Shown: piece by piece, positions 10,332 through 22,742 of the stretch | Layout: the number at the start of each line of letters is the position of its first letter | Position numbering within the stretch: position 1 is the first letter of the stretch | Assembly: GCF_019649055.1 (NCBI RefSeq) | Contig: NW_026570244.1 | Location: forward strand, 1,240,001 to 1,304,000 | Origin: Paramacrobiotus metropolitanus | Taxonomy: Eukaryota; Tardigrada; Eutardigrada; Parachela; Macrobiotidae | Reading direction: 5' to 3' | DNA length: 64,000 nucleotides | Program-made: the position numbers and the translations under genes | The notes under the pieces: generated by a model | What the model was told of the DNA's origin: nothing | The model's database searches: none | Seen by the model: only the letters and a program-made list of their open reading frames with translations

Positions 10332-13300
10332 ATGGAAAGCCCGGCAAGCCTGCCTCCATTTCGACGCCTCTTGCGTGGAGCTAACAGTTTCAGCCATCAG
10401 AATACGGTGGCAGTGCGCAGCCTGGACGGCGCTTGGTTGTTAGGTTATTTACAGGTAAATTCTGTTCTGTTACTTCTGTATACCGCCAGTTTAAAAATTA
10501 TAAAAAAGTGCGTTCGAGCATGGCTGTGCGTGTTCGGCTTTTACGTTTTGTCCTTGTGAGTTGTGGCGTTGTGGCTTATGAGACAGATTTCAGCCCTGTG
10601 TTGTTCAAAGCCCATCCAACGCTAAAAGATATCCGTAGCAAAACACGCTGGAATCCAGCTTCGCCCTGCCAAAGCACAAAGCGGCATTTTGGTTACACTA
10701 ACAAGCTACATATTTCCTCCGCTATATTCTTGGGAACACAAGAAATATACCGTTGCACAGAGAAAAATCACTATCTAGTACGATTTTTCTCTTCTGGGCT
10801 GTCGTTGTAGTTATCGTTTAAAAATATATTGTATATGTGAAGTTGGTAATGCAAAAGGCTCCATGACATGTAGGGGCGCAGATCACAGGTGCCGCCCATG
10901 GACTCGTCGCAGATACCGATCTTCGCTCAATTTGAGCGGTACCCTGCCTGCGCTGCGGTTGCGGGAAAAAAATTATGCCGTGACATGATGTTCAATGCTC
11001 GGAAGATGCTGCTGAGAATGCACCAGCTCACACTGAATCCGGATATGTTCTCCCAAACTGATAAGCGCGCAATGCAGTATATCTGCGCGCGATCCGCCAA
11101 GAACACTAGATTGTTATTATTAGCGAACAACAGTAGCCAAACTCCATTTGGGGAACTTTTAAAGCTGTTAGAAAATCTTTTTGGTATTTTGAAAATTTTG
11201 AAAAACTCTAGGTGGGTACCCATTTAGAGTTCTTGGATGAGCGTTGGAGAAGATCGGTATCTCAGTTGGGCGATGGGCAACGTCTTTGATTTGCGCGTCT
11301 ACACGCACGTCACGAAACCTTTTGCCATACCAAGTCTCTATCGTTTTATTTAGCGCGTACCACCGCTGGCTTTTTGTTTTGTAAAGTGGCCATTGCCGAA
11401 TAAAGATTTTATACCAACTTAACCAAACGATAACTAACAATTAACTACTAACAATTAACTATAACAATAGCCCCGAAGAAAAAAATCATACTGGATAAAG
11501 CAGATATCTAGTATGATTTTCTCTATACAACGGTGTATTTTTTTGTGTTCACAGTTCACACGAATATGGCGGATGAAATATTTACCTTGTAAGTAAGCAT
11601 TTCCATCAAAAAGTAAACTTTGAGCCAAAATCTGATCTCTATTATTGAGAAGAGTTTATTAAGAAACTCTGCACCCTGAATATTTCCGAAGTTCGTTTCC
11701 AGTTCGTGCTACGAGTTTTGGGCCTTTTGGCTACGCAGAGTTTTCGAGAGGAACGAAATTAAAAATAAAATGTGGATCGGCTAAATACTTTGTACTGTAG
11801 CTCATAAGATTTGTTATGGCATACTGTCTCAACAAGTTAGCAAACCTCTAAATGCTGCAAAAGGCACCTTTATACAGGAAATTACTATATAGTATATTGC
11901 GATTTGCGCTGACCGGCGTTTTTGTATTAATTAGCCGACACTATGGTATGAGTAAATAAAATAATAGACGTAATTGAGTTCAGCGAAGCCGGTATGTAAG
12001 TAAGCCGGCGTATATCGTCCCCATCCACGAGATTCATTTCCGACAAAGAAAACTGCCAATACCGCTCGCTTGAAATTACAACTGATTTTCTGTCTTCCTG
12101 TCCCGACAACAAGAGGTGGCCATCGAATACGTCTTTGTGTGCACCCAGTCTCCCGGGAGTATTTAATTTATGGTCATGTCTACGCGCGAGAATACTCCCG
12201 CGCGATGAGTTTTGGCTACGCAGGAGAGTATCTCGCGTTATGAGTATTGACTATGCGCGAGAGTTCTTTCGGGAAACAATAAAGTTACGAACAAAAATTT
12301 TAAGCGACAAATAACCGCGCGAGAATATGTCGCGGAATATTTTCGACCACTAGTTTTGGCAAAAACTGGAATTTGTACGGTTCTTTCGATTCATTTTGTA
12401 GAACACACGTCCATATAATGTCAAATGTTGTTTCTTGAGATGGTGAAGTTAAAAAACAGAACCGAAAGTTATTGTACGCGTTTAGAAAGTTACAGAACCG
12501 CGTTTAGTATGCGAGCAATATTCACAGCGCAACCGATCACAATACATAAGTAACGTACTGGGCGTCGGTCAGGGAAATACTCGCAATACCTCGTAACTCC
12601 TCCCGCTCTTGGAATTGACGACTACCCAGCTTCCTCGTTCCGCTCCGGAGTTTACGTCGTATGTTTCCTGCAAGTACAAGGTGCACTGTCCCCTGATGAC
12701 TCGAGCGGCAAAGTCAATGACCTTTGACTCGATCGCCGATCCGATTTCTGGGATTGGGAATTTGTGTAGTATCATCGTCTTTGCCACTTTAATGTAGTCC
12801 TGATATTTTGCAAGGTTGGCTTTGTGATTGATGACGGACATGACAATCTCGATGCACTCTGTTAGATGGAAGCGTTTGGCAATCGATCGTCCTGACCCGC
12901 GCAGTAAGGAAAAATCTTTCTATTGATTTGTGGTGTTGTTCTTTTCCGTTTCGAACAGCCGTCTTCTTTCTGGACAAGTTGGGCGATCTTCCCCGTGGCC
13001 CCATGGTTATAGTCTTCCAAAGCCGGCAGGTGAATGTCCTCCATGGTGCCATCCACAAGCTTTAAGCGGACCACTGCTTGGCAGTTACTTCTTAGAGTGG
13101 TTGAAATGCTTTTATTTATGGGAAATATTGGGAACTGAATTCCGCCGGTGTGGGCGGTAATCGCCAGCTTTCTTGCAGGCCAGCTTCACTGAGCTGTAGA
13201 GGAACGTGTCATGACTCGCGAAGCGGATGAATCTTTGACGTTTTGGCATCGCCGCCAGGATTTATAAAGACCTGATGTGTTCGCTGGCTCCATTGCTCAA

Positions 13301-16300
13301 AACCTCCGCCTACGATTCATATTTATTTCCCCCTTTAAGTTTTGACGCCATAACGGCTGAGAGTGTAAAAACTCGAACTATAAGAATGTAAAACGCCGGT
13401 ACGGTCAGATTTTGTATTTCTTTCACCAAAAAAGTGGCCTTCCCGTAATTATTAGTTGCCGTGTCGTAATAAATACACAGATTCAAACTTTTTGTTAGTA
13501 TTTTTTTGCGCGGGGAAAAACTCTCGCGCGTAGTCAATACTCATAGCGCGGAGGCTCTCGCGCGAAGCCATTTCGTAATTTAAATGTCTAATATTTAAAG
13601 GGGGGATCCATAAATTACGTGCGCAGCGAACCGGGGGAGGAGAGGGGTAAAAAATGTGGCACCTCCATAGGCTGAGCAGGGAGTGCGAACCCGGGTATCA
13701 GGGGGAGAGGTCAAATTTTCGAAGAACCTGCGTACGTAATTTATGGATCTGCTTAATTAAAATCTAATTAATTAAATAATTAAATTAATTTTATCGAACG
13801 GCAGACGAGCACGAACCATTACAGCCACTGCGTTGTCTGCCGTCGAACAGCCAGAACATTTCACAAGCGATGATGGCGCATGATATTATGGAAATTGTGA
13901 GCGTTCTATGGTGTATTATTATGACCGGTCACCGCTGTTTTCAAAGAAATTATAAGATCCGAGTATTAACGCATTCTGCGTTTGATTTAAACAACTGGTT
14001 TGTATAAGCACACTTTTGCGTATGCGTATGACCTGCTGGGGAAGCAGGTTCGGACTTCAGAGCGCAAATTGCGCCGGGACGAAGATTTACGGCAGTAGGT
14101 TTTAGATATAATCGCACCTCCTCCACAGGTAAGAAACTCACGAAGAAAACCTTTTGTGACCAATAAAAATAATAATTATTTAGTAGCGGGCCTAGCGGCA
14201 GATGATGCACTGGCGGAGGGGAATGCCTGGTTGGGAATACGTACATACCGGTTTCCTTAAGGCTGCGCATTGACTGACTAGCTGCAAATTACAAATTGAC
14301 TGATGCGATAATTATAAAGAACTATTAACAACCCTAGAACTGAAAAAAATCTCGAAATATATTGATTATTGCCATAAATAGCAGCGCGAAAATATGACAT
14401 TGTATTATCGCGTGTAGCCAAAACTCATAGTGTGGGAGTATTCTTGCGCCGGTATACCGAGTACATGACAAATAAGATTACTAGCATAAAGCGCCAGAAT
14501 TTCAGCATTCTGTGCTGGTACTGGAGATGCATGAATTGTGCTACTTTAAGTCTTCTAATGTAATTATAATGTCCTACTTTCGGTACAAGAATGGAATCTG
14601 ATATGAAAAGCGGTAAACTGGGGAAAAGGGCAAAAACTGAAACGACACCATAAAAATACAAATATGTAGCTTCGCTCCTTTTAGCGAAATCTCCGCGCTT
14701 TACAAGGCTTGTATTACAAGCCTGAAGCCTATATAGAGTCCAGCTCTGGGTACGCCATGTGTTCGTTTTTTACACTCCGGGATGGGAGTGGGTGTTTCAC
14801 CCCTAAATAGGGTCGGAGAGTGAGCGCGTAGCCGTGTTAATTTGTTGCAGGATCTCACATCGGACGAGAACTATGCGTTCATTGAATTCGATTCCACGAA
14901 AAAGAGTGCATGTTGGATTCGATCCTGCTTCATCTACCCTTTGCCGCTAATTCTCGACAACAAGCCACTGACCGTGTGGAAGAATAAGCCGGTATGGGTG
15001 GCGCTGCGCGACGAGATGGACGGACCGTTTCGCTTTCGTCCGGCCACTTTGCTGGAGTGTGTCAAAAGTGAGTTCTATAAGGCAGCTTGACAATGTGATT
15101 TGAAGGGTGGGCAATATTAAACTGGACAATAGCAATATTAGCGTCCAGGGGTGCGGCGGGTGCCACGGGTAGTACCATAATTAGGTACGTGGTACAGTAT
15201 CTATAGATCCGTAACATGTTATACACTATGCATCGAAGAAAATGACCGGCGAACGGCTGGGCTCATTTCGCCCCGGTAAAGCACGCTAGAATCTTTGGAA
15301 CCCCGTGAATGTAGTTACGCAGTTGTTGATTTGGTGCATGCCCGGTCGAGGAGAATCGTCACACGGCATATGTATGTATGTATATCGACCTTGGATTACT
15401 GTAGCCGTAGGAACTTCAGACAGCATTTTGGCTATGCTCACATAGAGTACTAGTCATTACCGTCCATTATCTTATGCTATGCCCATTGCCCACTAGCTTT
15501 TCTACCGTGAATTCAGCCATCACCAGAGACGGCTGTTGCCAGTTGCCACTGTTACAATTGCCGTTGCCTGGGATTTATAAATATACATAGTCAACTCGGC
15601 ATTATTGATTACTGATTATTGTATTCGTTCAGGTTCGCCGCGCTTTAGTATTACATTATGGCTGGGTGCAAGGGTGACCTTTTGGTGTCCGCACGGGTGT
15701 TGGCTGAATGCACGGGGTTTCAGTACGGGCGTTGACTGTGTGCACGGCTAATTTATTTATTTTAAATCTTCTGTTTCCCGGATTTTTGAATGATAAACCG
15801 CTTCGAAATTTTTTAAATTAAAGTCGATTTTTTATGCCCAGACACGTGCACCATTGGATCCCTCCTGCGGCTGTCAAAAGTCTGACAGTGCTAGAGTGCT
15901 ATCGTACGATCGACATATGCAACTATGCAAGAATAAAAATCACTAAAACTCTCGCTTCGCTGTTCCTTAATTTCGGGATTGGTTCGAGAGATTCGTGTCT
16001 ATAGCGACTATAGGCTTGTAGCCAGCGTACGGGAAGGCCGGGTAGACAGGCCAAGACCGGCTTTCTATCCCGTTCATCGAATGTTGGTTTTGATAGTGTG
16101 TCGCTTTTGTTACGTGAGCCTGGAGATTTCTGACGCAGCAGACCGCACCTCTTCTAGCTTAATTGAAGTGGTGGACCGCTGTCAGATAGTGGAACAGCTG
16201 CCATCTGATGAAATGCCCATCCAAGATAAAAGCAACCTGTTGACGTACAGGAAGTACATTATCCCTATTTCAAAAACGGACCGGGTTCTGCAGGAAGCCG

Positions 16301-19300
16301 CCGATGTATATCGCATCATCGCATTGTTTCGCCGCAGCTATCAGTACGACCGTTGGAATCCCGCAACGTCGCTGTCGGACGGTTGTCGCTTTCACCTGGC
16401 CGTTGGACCGGAGTCGTGTACTTTCCTTGTCATAACGCATAGTATGGACACCATCACGGAGCACGAAAGAACTAAATTTGCTTTGCATGCACTCTTGGAT
16501 AAACACTTCAAGGCACGGCATCGTGGACTACTTGTAGGATGCCCGAACTGCCCCGACAACGGAGGGATTTGTGGAAATGTTAATGAGGCAGCTGCAACGT
16601 TTTGCGGTAAAGCGGGTAATCAAAAACTTATAGTACTAGCAAACGCAATTGGCACTTATAATATAGCATTATCTTGTAATATTATTACATAATGTTATAT
16701 TAAAATCACTTAATTAATAATAATGTAAGTGGAAAGTGGAGACACTTTGGCAGCGCTCATCGCTCTGGTAGCAGCTGCAAACATTACCCAAAGTCGAAAC
16801 GTGATACGTATTACTATTATTACACAGTGTACAAAATTTGTATGAGAAATCTCGCTCAGAATCGGCTCAGTCTGTACGAGCCGAGCCGTCTGGCTCAATC
16901 GGACTACACGATCATTATGTTGTAGAATCTGAGGTTATTATTCCGGAAACCAGTATCTGCAGTGTTTCCCATAACATTTTGATGGAAATATTGGCTAATC
17001 TGGACCTTCAAGCTCGAATGCGGATCAAACGGTGAGTTACGTATTTAGTTGTGCCCACCGTGCCCTACAGTTTGCTTACATTACCCCTAAGATCACCACC
17101 CAAGCTTCCAGTAAATGGGCAACGGCCATTAAAATCGGCTTTCCTTAAAATTAAGGTTGAGTCTGCCCAGCCAGAGCAAGAGGGGCGGGCCAGCACAACA
17201 CTACTTAAAATAGTGGATCATCTGCTCACAGCATTAAATTTTGTGCTCGTACCACCCACTGTGTTCTGGGCACGATTCCTTATCATGAAAGCATTGAAGA
17301 AGATTTTTTGTTGTAAATTTAATCCTTTCTGTTGCGCAGTGCTGTTTCGCTTACACACGTTATGAGTTATTTTCAAGTTAACAACTGCAGCACATATTTC
17401 AGTTATATTTTATTCAGTTCTGTACCAGTGACAGCCACTGACAAGAGGTGGCAGAAATATAATTAAGGATGTGTCCGCCGTTGGAGTTCTGCATTTTGGC
17501 TGTAATTCTCTACTCTGATAGCGAAGAGGGCACCGCCAAAATGCGTATCTGTAGAACTATATGTAGGCCGCCGGATGTCAGCTCTTCTTTTCTGGCTAAC
17601 GATCACTTTGGCTGTTTTCACTTCGGCGCCATTCACATCAGCGGCAGTTCATTTCGGCCCTCATTATACGGGCCCGTGGTATTTGACTACAAGAAACGAC
17701 TTCCCCTCCGCGTTTCTTGTGGTCTATGATCGTTGGTCAGAACGTGAGAAAGGCCGTGTTTTTCAGGGGCTGGGGCGCATTTCGTGGGGAAACGATTGGT
17801 TTATTATTTTAATTTTAATCACTCTCGCTGATTTCACATATTTTTACCGTGGTCTTCGAATTTTTTAAGAGGTAAATTGTGAGCCTTGTGGGTAGTATGG
17901 TTCCACTAAGAATCTTTGAACGCTTTCGGACAACAAAGAAAGGTCAGCCCCTTTAAGAAATAATTTTCTCTTGGGATAACGACTATCGGCTTTTGGTTTT
18001 GGAGGATATTTACTAATACCTGTTGGCAAAATATGAAATTCGACTATTAGATCGAATCAGGCAACCTGGCATGTCTGATTGCCACTGGACAGTAATGAAA
18101 GCCACTGGGATATTATTTTGTTAATTCGTTCTTGACTAGTAGCCAGCTGGCCAGTGTTTATTTTTTCTCACTGCTCCGACTCATCCACTACCCCCTTGGA
18201 GCTAATCGAAGGTTATATCCAAAAGCTGACCTGAGAATAACTTCAGAAACCTAAAAATCCTAACCAGGGCAAACACAGGCCCTCCAAATTAAAAAAATCT
18301 CTTTTTTTGCAGAAAGGTTTACTGGTAGCAAACTTAGGTATGACATTTACACAATTATTTTCAGCTTCTGTGATCAAGGTAGGACACATGTTTTACTACT
18401 TTTCTGCTCTAAGGCTTTCTTAAATTATCTTAGGCTTTGTAATGTATTAGCCTTCTTATGTTATTAGGTTTCTCATGTTATCTTAACTTTCTTAGGGTTT
18501 GTTTGTTAGTCGGAGTTTGTGGTCAGATCCGGTCAAAGTCTGAGACGATCAGACTGAATACTCAACATGATACTTTTAGTGGTCACAGTCAGACGTTGCT
18601 TCTGGCTGTAAGTATCTAGCTAGACGTAAATATTCATTTGTTATGTTTCATTTATTTGTTTGCGATCTTCGAGGTTAAAGCCCGTGTAATTTATTTAGCG
18701 TGTGCTGGTTGTGGCACGCGATATCCAGCGCTCCTGGGACACTCGACGAGCATGTCATAATCAGCTTCAAAGGTTGTGTCTCCACGAATTGTCTACTCGA
18801 CAATTGTTACAATGTGGCACTGTTGCTGCATCGTGCAGTCAATTCAGAAACCAAGAGTCTCACCATAACTGATCTCAACTTCAAAGAGCACACTTTCTTT
18901 ATTCCGGTCTGGCTGGGCCTTACACATCTCCAGCTGCCCCTAGTGGTCCTAAAACATGGCCGCTTTGACTTTGGTGGTTGGGTATACGATGAAACGAGTT
19001 CGTTGCTGAAACACGGCATCATGCGGCTCATTGAACCCTTCAAAGACCTCTGTCGAACCCTGATCCTGCACAACTACACATTATCCCGTCTCTTTTGCCA
19101 TCCTATCTCGAATGTGCTTCACGAGGTAGAAGACCTAGTCCCGCTCCCCGCGGCGGAGAAGCAGCTGGTAATCCCACTCAACGTCCTGATGAGAGACGGG
19201 CAGGGAAGTTTATTTACTCTTAATACCACGGAGGTCACGCTGCGCCGGGTCATGCTGCCCTGCGTGGACGGTTGGGAGGCCGCAATGAGCCACTTCATGC

Positions 19301-19686
19301 GCGCCATCGATGCCGCGTTCCCGGCCGCCGGCGCCGATGTTTACAAGAAGGTGCAGGCGATTCACGCTCGCTGGCTGGACACCCTCAGTTACCCTGATGA
19401 ATGGCAGCGCATACGCCACTTGTTGTCTGTGTAAGTTCTGCCGTGGTGCGATACCGTTAGTAGTTACACTGGCTGCGGCGCTCGCGTCGTGACATTGACC
19501 TAATCGTTTGTGAAGTAATACAGCGCCACAAAAAATTGAGGAATTCATGCTGTGTACTGCAGATTCAGTGGATTTCAATCGGATGGGACACCACTCCACT
19601 GGGACAATGTTGACCTCAGGCAGCTGGAGATCGGTCAGCTGAGCACGATGGCCTTGTTGGCCATCAGCGAGGCTTTTGTACAGTGA
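10332..19686 (+). CDS. F-box gene, copy B of unit 1 (complete, 603 aa)
   Basis: Six exons with consistent phases: 10332-10454, 14851-15067, 16097-16606, 16926-17031, 18699-19430, 19563-19686, totalling 1,812 nt. Exons 1-2 (aa 1-114) encode a basic start with FRRLLRG, then TVAVRSLDGAWLLGYLQ and a segment with FIEFDSTKKSACWI, VWVALRDE and FRFRPATLL. Spaced aromatic and acidic residues suggest a small beta-barrel (Tudor/PWWP-like), which is inference. Exon 3 (aa 114-283) has EVVDRCQIVEQLPSDEMP and LSDGCRFHL and is of unknown fold. The F-box spans the exon 4/5 junction (aa about 296-335): ILMEILANLDLQARMRIKR then VCWLWH. Exon 5 is leucine-rich; exon 6 is a 40-residue tail ending EAFVQ. Intron 1 is 4.4 kb and holds low-confidence ORFs. 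It is probably an SCF substrate adaptor by family analogy. Confidence 0.82.
10889..11227 (+). CDS. Small open frame in intron 1 (unit 1), function unknown
   Basis: 112 codons, kept open in unit 2 from about 50,104 to 50,406 with mostly conservative changes (AVAG/AIAG, RMHQ/KMHQ, LLLLANN/LLLLSNN). A one-base difference before the conserved part changes the predicted start (CAATTTG against CAAATTTG), so a shared start is not certain. The sequence looks protein-like (CRDMMFNARKMLLRMHQL), but I recognise no family and see no promoter or RNA evidence. It could be an exon of an unseen gene or an old element. Confidence 0.25.
   Translation: MPPMDSSQIPIFAQFERYPACAAVAGKKLCRDMMFNARKMLLRMHQLTLNPDMFSQTDKRAMQYICARSAKNTRLLLLANNSSQTPFGELLKLLENLFGILKILKNSRWVPI
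12569..13074 (-). pseudogene. Unknown two-frame coding remnant in intron 1 (unit 1)
   Basis: Read on -, a frame beginning VRLKLVDGTMEDIHLPAL runs to about 12,862. A second frame then continues with HLTECIEIVMSVINHKANL, SAIESKVIDFAARVIRGQ and a stop at 12,569 after SYEVLRVFP. Both stretches look like real protein but lie in different frames, so either a small intron or a frameshift separates them. Unit 2 keeps the same arrangement (51,736-52,255), with a 14-base difference near the junction. No family recognised. Confidence 0.35.
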
Positions 19687-19837
19687 TGTGAATCTGTACA
19701 GAGTACTTCATTTTCTGGTTTCTTCGGCTTGTATCAAGTTTAGCAGTACATGGCCGGTTTGGCGGGATTGTATTAATATGTAACATCCTTGGTCCGGAAT
19801 TCCCATACCATTTTTCCACAATTATGATGGTCTGAGT

Positions 19838-19912
19838 GTTTTGTGTGCAATGCTATGAGTGTTTTGTGTACAGTCCCATCTCATGTTAATTGGGACAAAT
19901 TCTTTATTTGAG
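19838..19912 (+). mobile_element. LINE 3'-end scrap (unit 1)
   Basis: Encodes NAMSVLCTVPSHVNWDKFFI and a stop. It nearly matches the end of the fragment at 41,452-41,565 (NAVSVLCTVPSHVNWNKFFI). It is also present in unit 2 at 59,027-59,101, so it predates the duplication. Confidence 0.5.
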
Positions 19913-20130
19913 TGATTTTTATTGAGCGAAGCTCGCCATGGTACATAATGCGATTAAAGCTTATATGATGGTCTGAGAAATTATTATTGCCTCAGAAATA
20001 ATTCAACGTGTCGACGATGGAGCCTCGAATGAAATGCACGCCTTGATACCGTTTCGTACAACTCAACTTTCATTTCATGCCAAGCAGCTGTCTCGTTTTG
20101 GACACTTTTGTTGGCGTCAGCCGTTAGCAA

Positions 20131-20712
20131 GTGACTGTCTCTACTCCACGCCGCCGGGTGGACGTCCGCCTGGGGGACCTCCGCCTGAACAGCTCCCGGG
20201 ATAGTACCGCCACTCTGAGCGTGGTGATGCGGGCCCTGGAGTTGGTCTTGGCGCCGGCATGTGCGTTAGCGTACAGCTCATGCTGGGCAGCTGGAGTTTT
20301 GGCGCGCGCTGCCGGCGGAGGACGCACGGCGCTATTGGGCGGTGACGAAGACGAGTTGGATGTGTTTGATGGCGGTGTGGGTTTGATGTTTTCAGCGTTC
20401 TACTTAACAAGCAAACTGATAGTAAGGAGTTGCACAATCGACTCACTGATGCAATGAAACTGCTGCCAGTGAAAAACTTGAACACAATTATAAAAACAAA
20501 TAACAACAATTCAAAAACAAATTAAATAAAATTTAATGGCTGTAATGCCGATGGTTGCATTGCAGCAGACTGCCTGCCTGGCACCTGGTGCTGCAGTACG
20601 AGCTGGAGCAAGCGGATGTGGAGTGGCCGGTGCCGGCGATGCATCACAGCCCGGTGACGATGGCCGCTCTGGACAGCATATTCGGGCCAGCCGCGGGAAA
20701 AACAGATGGATA
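20131..20712 (+). pseudogene. Decayed F-box relative downstream of copy B (unit 1)
   Basis: Two pieces. The frame 20131-20457 (VDVRLGDLRLNSSRDSTA, then LSVVMRALELV) resembles the end of exon 5 of the F-box genes (QITLRRLVLPC, then VMSRLMCAIDA). A second frame, after a possible acceptor ending near 20,567, reads LPAWHLVLQYELEQADVEWP, then MAALDSIFG, and stops at about 20,712. That matches the W-L-LE-MA.L.I..F spacing of exon 6. No F-box or N-terminal exons are seen, so this is a remnant or a heavily altered gene. The - strand proline-rich translation here is a shadow. Confidence 0.4.
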
Positions 20713-20763
20713 AGGTGTATCTGTAATTCGCATTTATTGCATTTTCTGTCAACTGGGCAATGA

Positions 20764-21082
20764 TTTTGCTTAAATGTCAACAATCACTGCTGTCAGTAGA
20801 CCCAGAACTCTTTACTGCAATATGTGGGTCATGACTCATGAATAAGTTGTGTAAAGAAGCAGCGCGTATATCCGCCGCTTATCTTATGCAGCATAAGGCT
20901 CTATGTAATGACAAGAAGACACGGCAAAGTAGAGAGGCACACGTTGGGCCGCAGAAATCATTTGCCAGTTGAGGCTGCACAGGTCAAGGGAAAGGATCCA
21001 TAGTCGAGCAGTGAGCAGCCGGATCACAAGCGCAAGTCACGGGCTAACCAGAGATTATACTGGTATCGCCGAGCGTCATCAT
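20764..21082. other. Spacer between convergent genes (unit 1)
   Basis: No coding evidence. It lies between the + strand F-box remnant and the 3' end of the - strand FUN14 gene. An AATAAA on - at about 20,733-20,738 could serve the FUN14 transcript. Confidence 0.3.
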
Positions 21083-21883
21083 TTAGGAGGCTAGTCCCAG
21101 CAGGATGCCGCCGATGAATCCGCCGCTGAGGTAGGGACTGGTCCGCGCCAGCACCTTCATCTGCGCCCAACAAACCTGTTGCGTCGGTGCATTCCGCACA
21201 TTTAACAGCTCAAATAAGTACCTTCTCCAGCCAGGGCCGGCCGCCGCGGCGCGTCCAGCTGCGCCAGACCGCGGCCGGCGCTCCGTGGTAGTCGCGCCGG
21301 AACTTGCTCCAGTCCACCGTCAGGTAGCCCAGATGCTCCGCGAACTAAACACAAAGTCACTTTGTGACATTCAACCAAAGACAAATACAGTATGCCTAAT
21401 CACTGTTGTTATGGCACATCGTTGCCCGTTGGTGCAACAGTTTCTGCACTGCATTATTACATCAGCATCAAATGGCAGTGACTTACGAGGACGACGATGA
21501 GACTGCTGCCCATGTTATAAATCACCGGTCGGCCGAATTTGTTACAGAGGTAGCCGGACAGCCTGCATAGAACAGGTCAGATTTAAAGTAAACGTTAACC
21601 AGCAGCTACACGGCGTCTGTCGCGTGGCCTACCACCCCGTGGCGCCGCCCGCCGTGATCTGCTGCGCGCGACTAGCCGTGGCCAGGCTGTGCAGCGCGCG
21701 GTCCACCAGCGACAGCGGGCCCTCGCCCACGGGAATCATGCTCATGCCTTCCAACGCCGTGGCTGTCGCTGTCAGCCGCGACTGACTGTCAGCGCTGCTC
21801 TGCCTTTCCGCAGGCCGCGACAGCGGGCTCCGGCTCATTTGTACAGAGTCGCTCGTTTCCCCGTTCTGCTGTTGGTGGCTCAT
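21083..21883 (-). CDS. FUN14-domain protein (FUNDC1/2-like), unit 1, intact
   Basis: Four exons on -: 21883-21633, 21562-21487, 21344-21222, 21160-21083, joined in phase by GT-AG sites; about 175 aa. The FUN14 domain is read across exons: QQITAGGATGW, LSGYLCNKFGRPVIYNMGSS, LIVVLFAEHLGYLTVDWSKF and the C-terminal YLSGGFIGGILLGLAS. These correspond to the FUNDC1 landmarks GVTGWCAGF, GYVQIDW and GFVGGFLLGLAS. Known family members are outer mitochondrial membrane proteins; FUNDC1 is a mitophagy receptor that binds LC3 through an N-terminal YxxL motif. That motif is not visible in the Ser/Gln-rich N-terminus here (MSHQQQNGETSDSVQ), so the mitophagy role is not assured. The start was chosen at MSHQQQ; the frame is open upstream, so a longer N-terminus is possible. 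Confidence 0.75.
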
Positions 21884-22215
21884 TTGCTGGCCGGAATCAC
21901 TAAAGTCCAATCCACAATTCCACACCACAGCCACTCGTACCAAGCATGAAGCAGGGCCAATTCAAATCAGCAAGTCTGCACAGAGGACTTGGCTAACAGC
22001 AGTCAATACTTGACACACGAAACGAAGATCACATCGTGTAAAACACCATGGATTAACATGTTTCTCAGTTCTTCTTTAACTGCCCACAACACAAACAGGA
22101 GAAACCCAACGACTTCACCCGTCAACTTTTGTACAAGAACAAGAGAATGCACAATATTCAGCAAAAACTGAAAATCACTGTACAGTATCAATTTGTTGAA
22201 AATAATGGAATAGAC

Positions 22216-22256
22216 TGTACATTCTAAAATGATTATTAATCATTTTAGAATGTACA
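22216..22256. repeat. Perfect 18-bp-arm hairpin
   Basis: TGTACATTCTAAAATGAT, a 5-nt spacer TATTA, then the exact reverse complement. It is unchanged in unit 2 at 61,428-61,468 and lies between the FUN14 and Kelch genes. It may be a MITE end-to-end relic or a structured 3' region. Confidence 0.6.
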
Positions 22257-22742
22257 TGTCGCCCACCTGATGCGGTACCCATTGTCGAATGAATCGCCCA
22301 CAGGCCACCCGCCTTGGCCCCCGGCCACGTGAACGGCCACGTTAACAGCTGATAATATAATTATCTTATGTATCATAATATAATTATATAATATATAATT
22401 ATATTATGATAATATAATTATCTCGTACACGTACGACTACTTTAAAGTTTGAATATCACGTCGTGTCGAAGTATGTCGCTGATCGTTATGCCACGTGATT
22501 TACACCGTTTCACACCTTTTTGTCCAACTTTGTACAGAAACCAGCTCAGCGCACTGTATGTGCTTCCTAAATACTGTATCAGTCTGTATGAACCATTGTG
22601 CATTAAATTTCACAGTTTACAGCCGACCGTAAGAACTATCTTTCAGAAAAATTAAAACATCCCAACGCAATTCCCCCAGGCCAGGGAGATGAGAACATTG
22701 TTAACTGCCACGCGGCAATGACGGCCTAGCCGCTCTCCTGCT
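22257..22742. other. Intergenic, AT palindrome near 22,371-22,412
   Basis: No gene. An AT-rich near-perfect inverted repeat (TATCATAATATAATTATATA on the left arm) occupies about 22,371-22,412. Unit 2 has unrelated sequence of about 95 bp at the same place (61,578-61,672). Confidence 0.4.

Noticed and set aside
20141-20509. - strand Pro/Arg-rich frame of 122 codons
   Set aside because: Shadow of the + strand F-box exon 5 remnant, which shows the spacing of the gene family.
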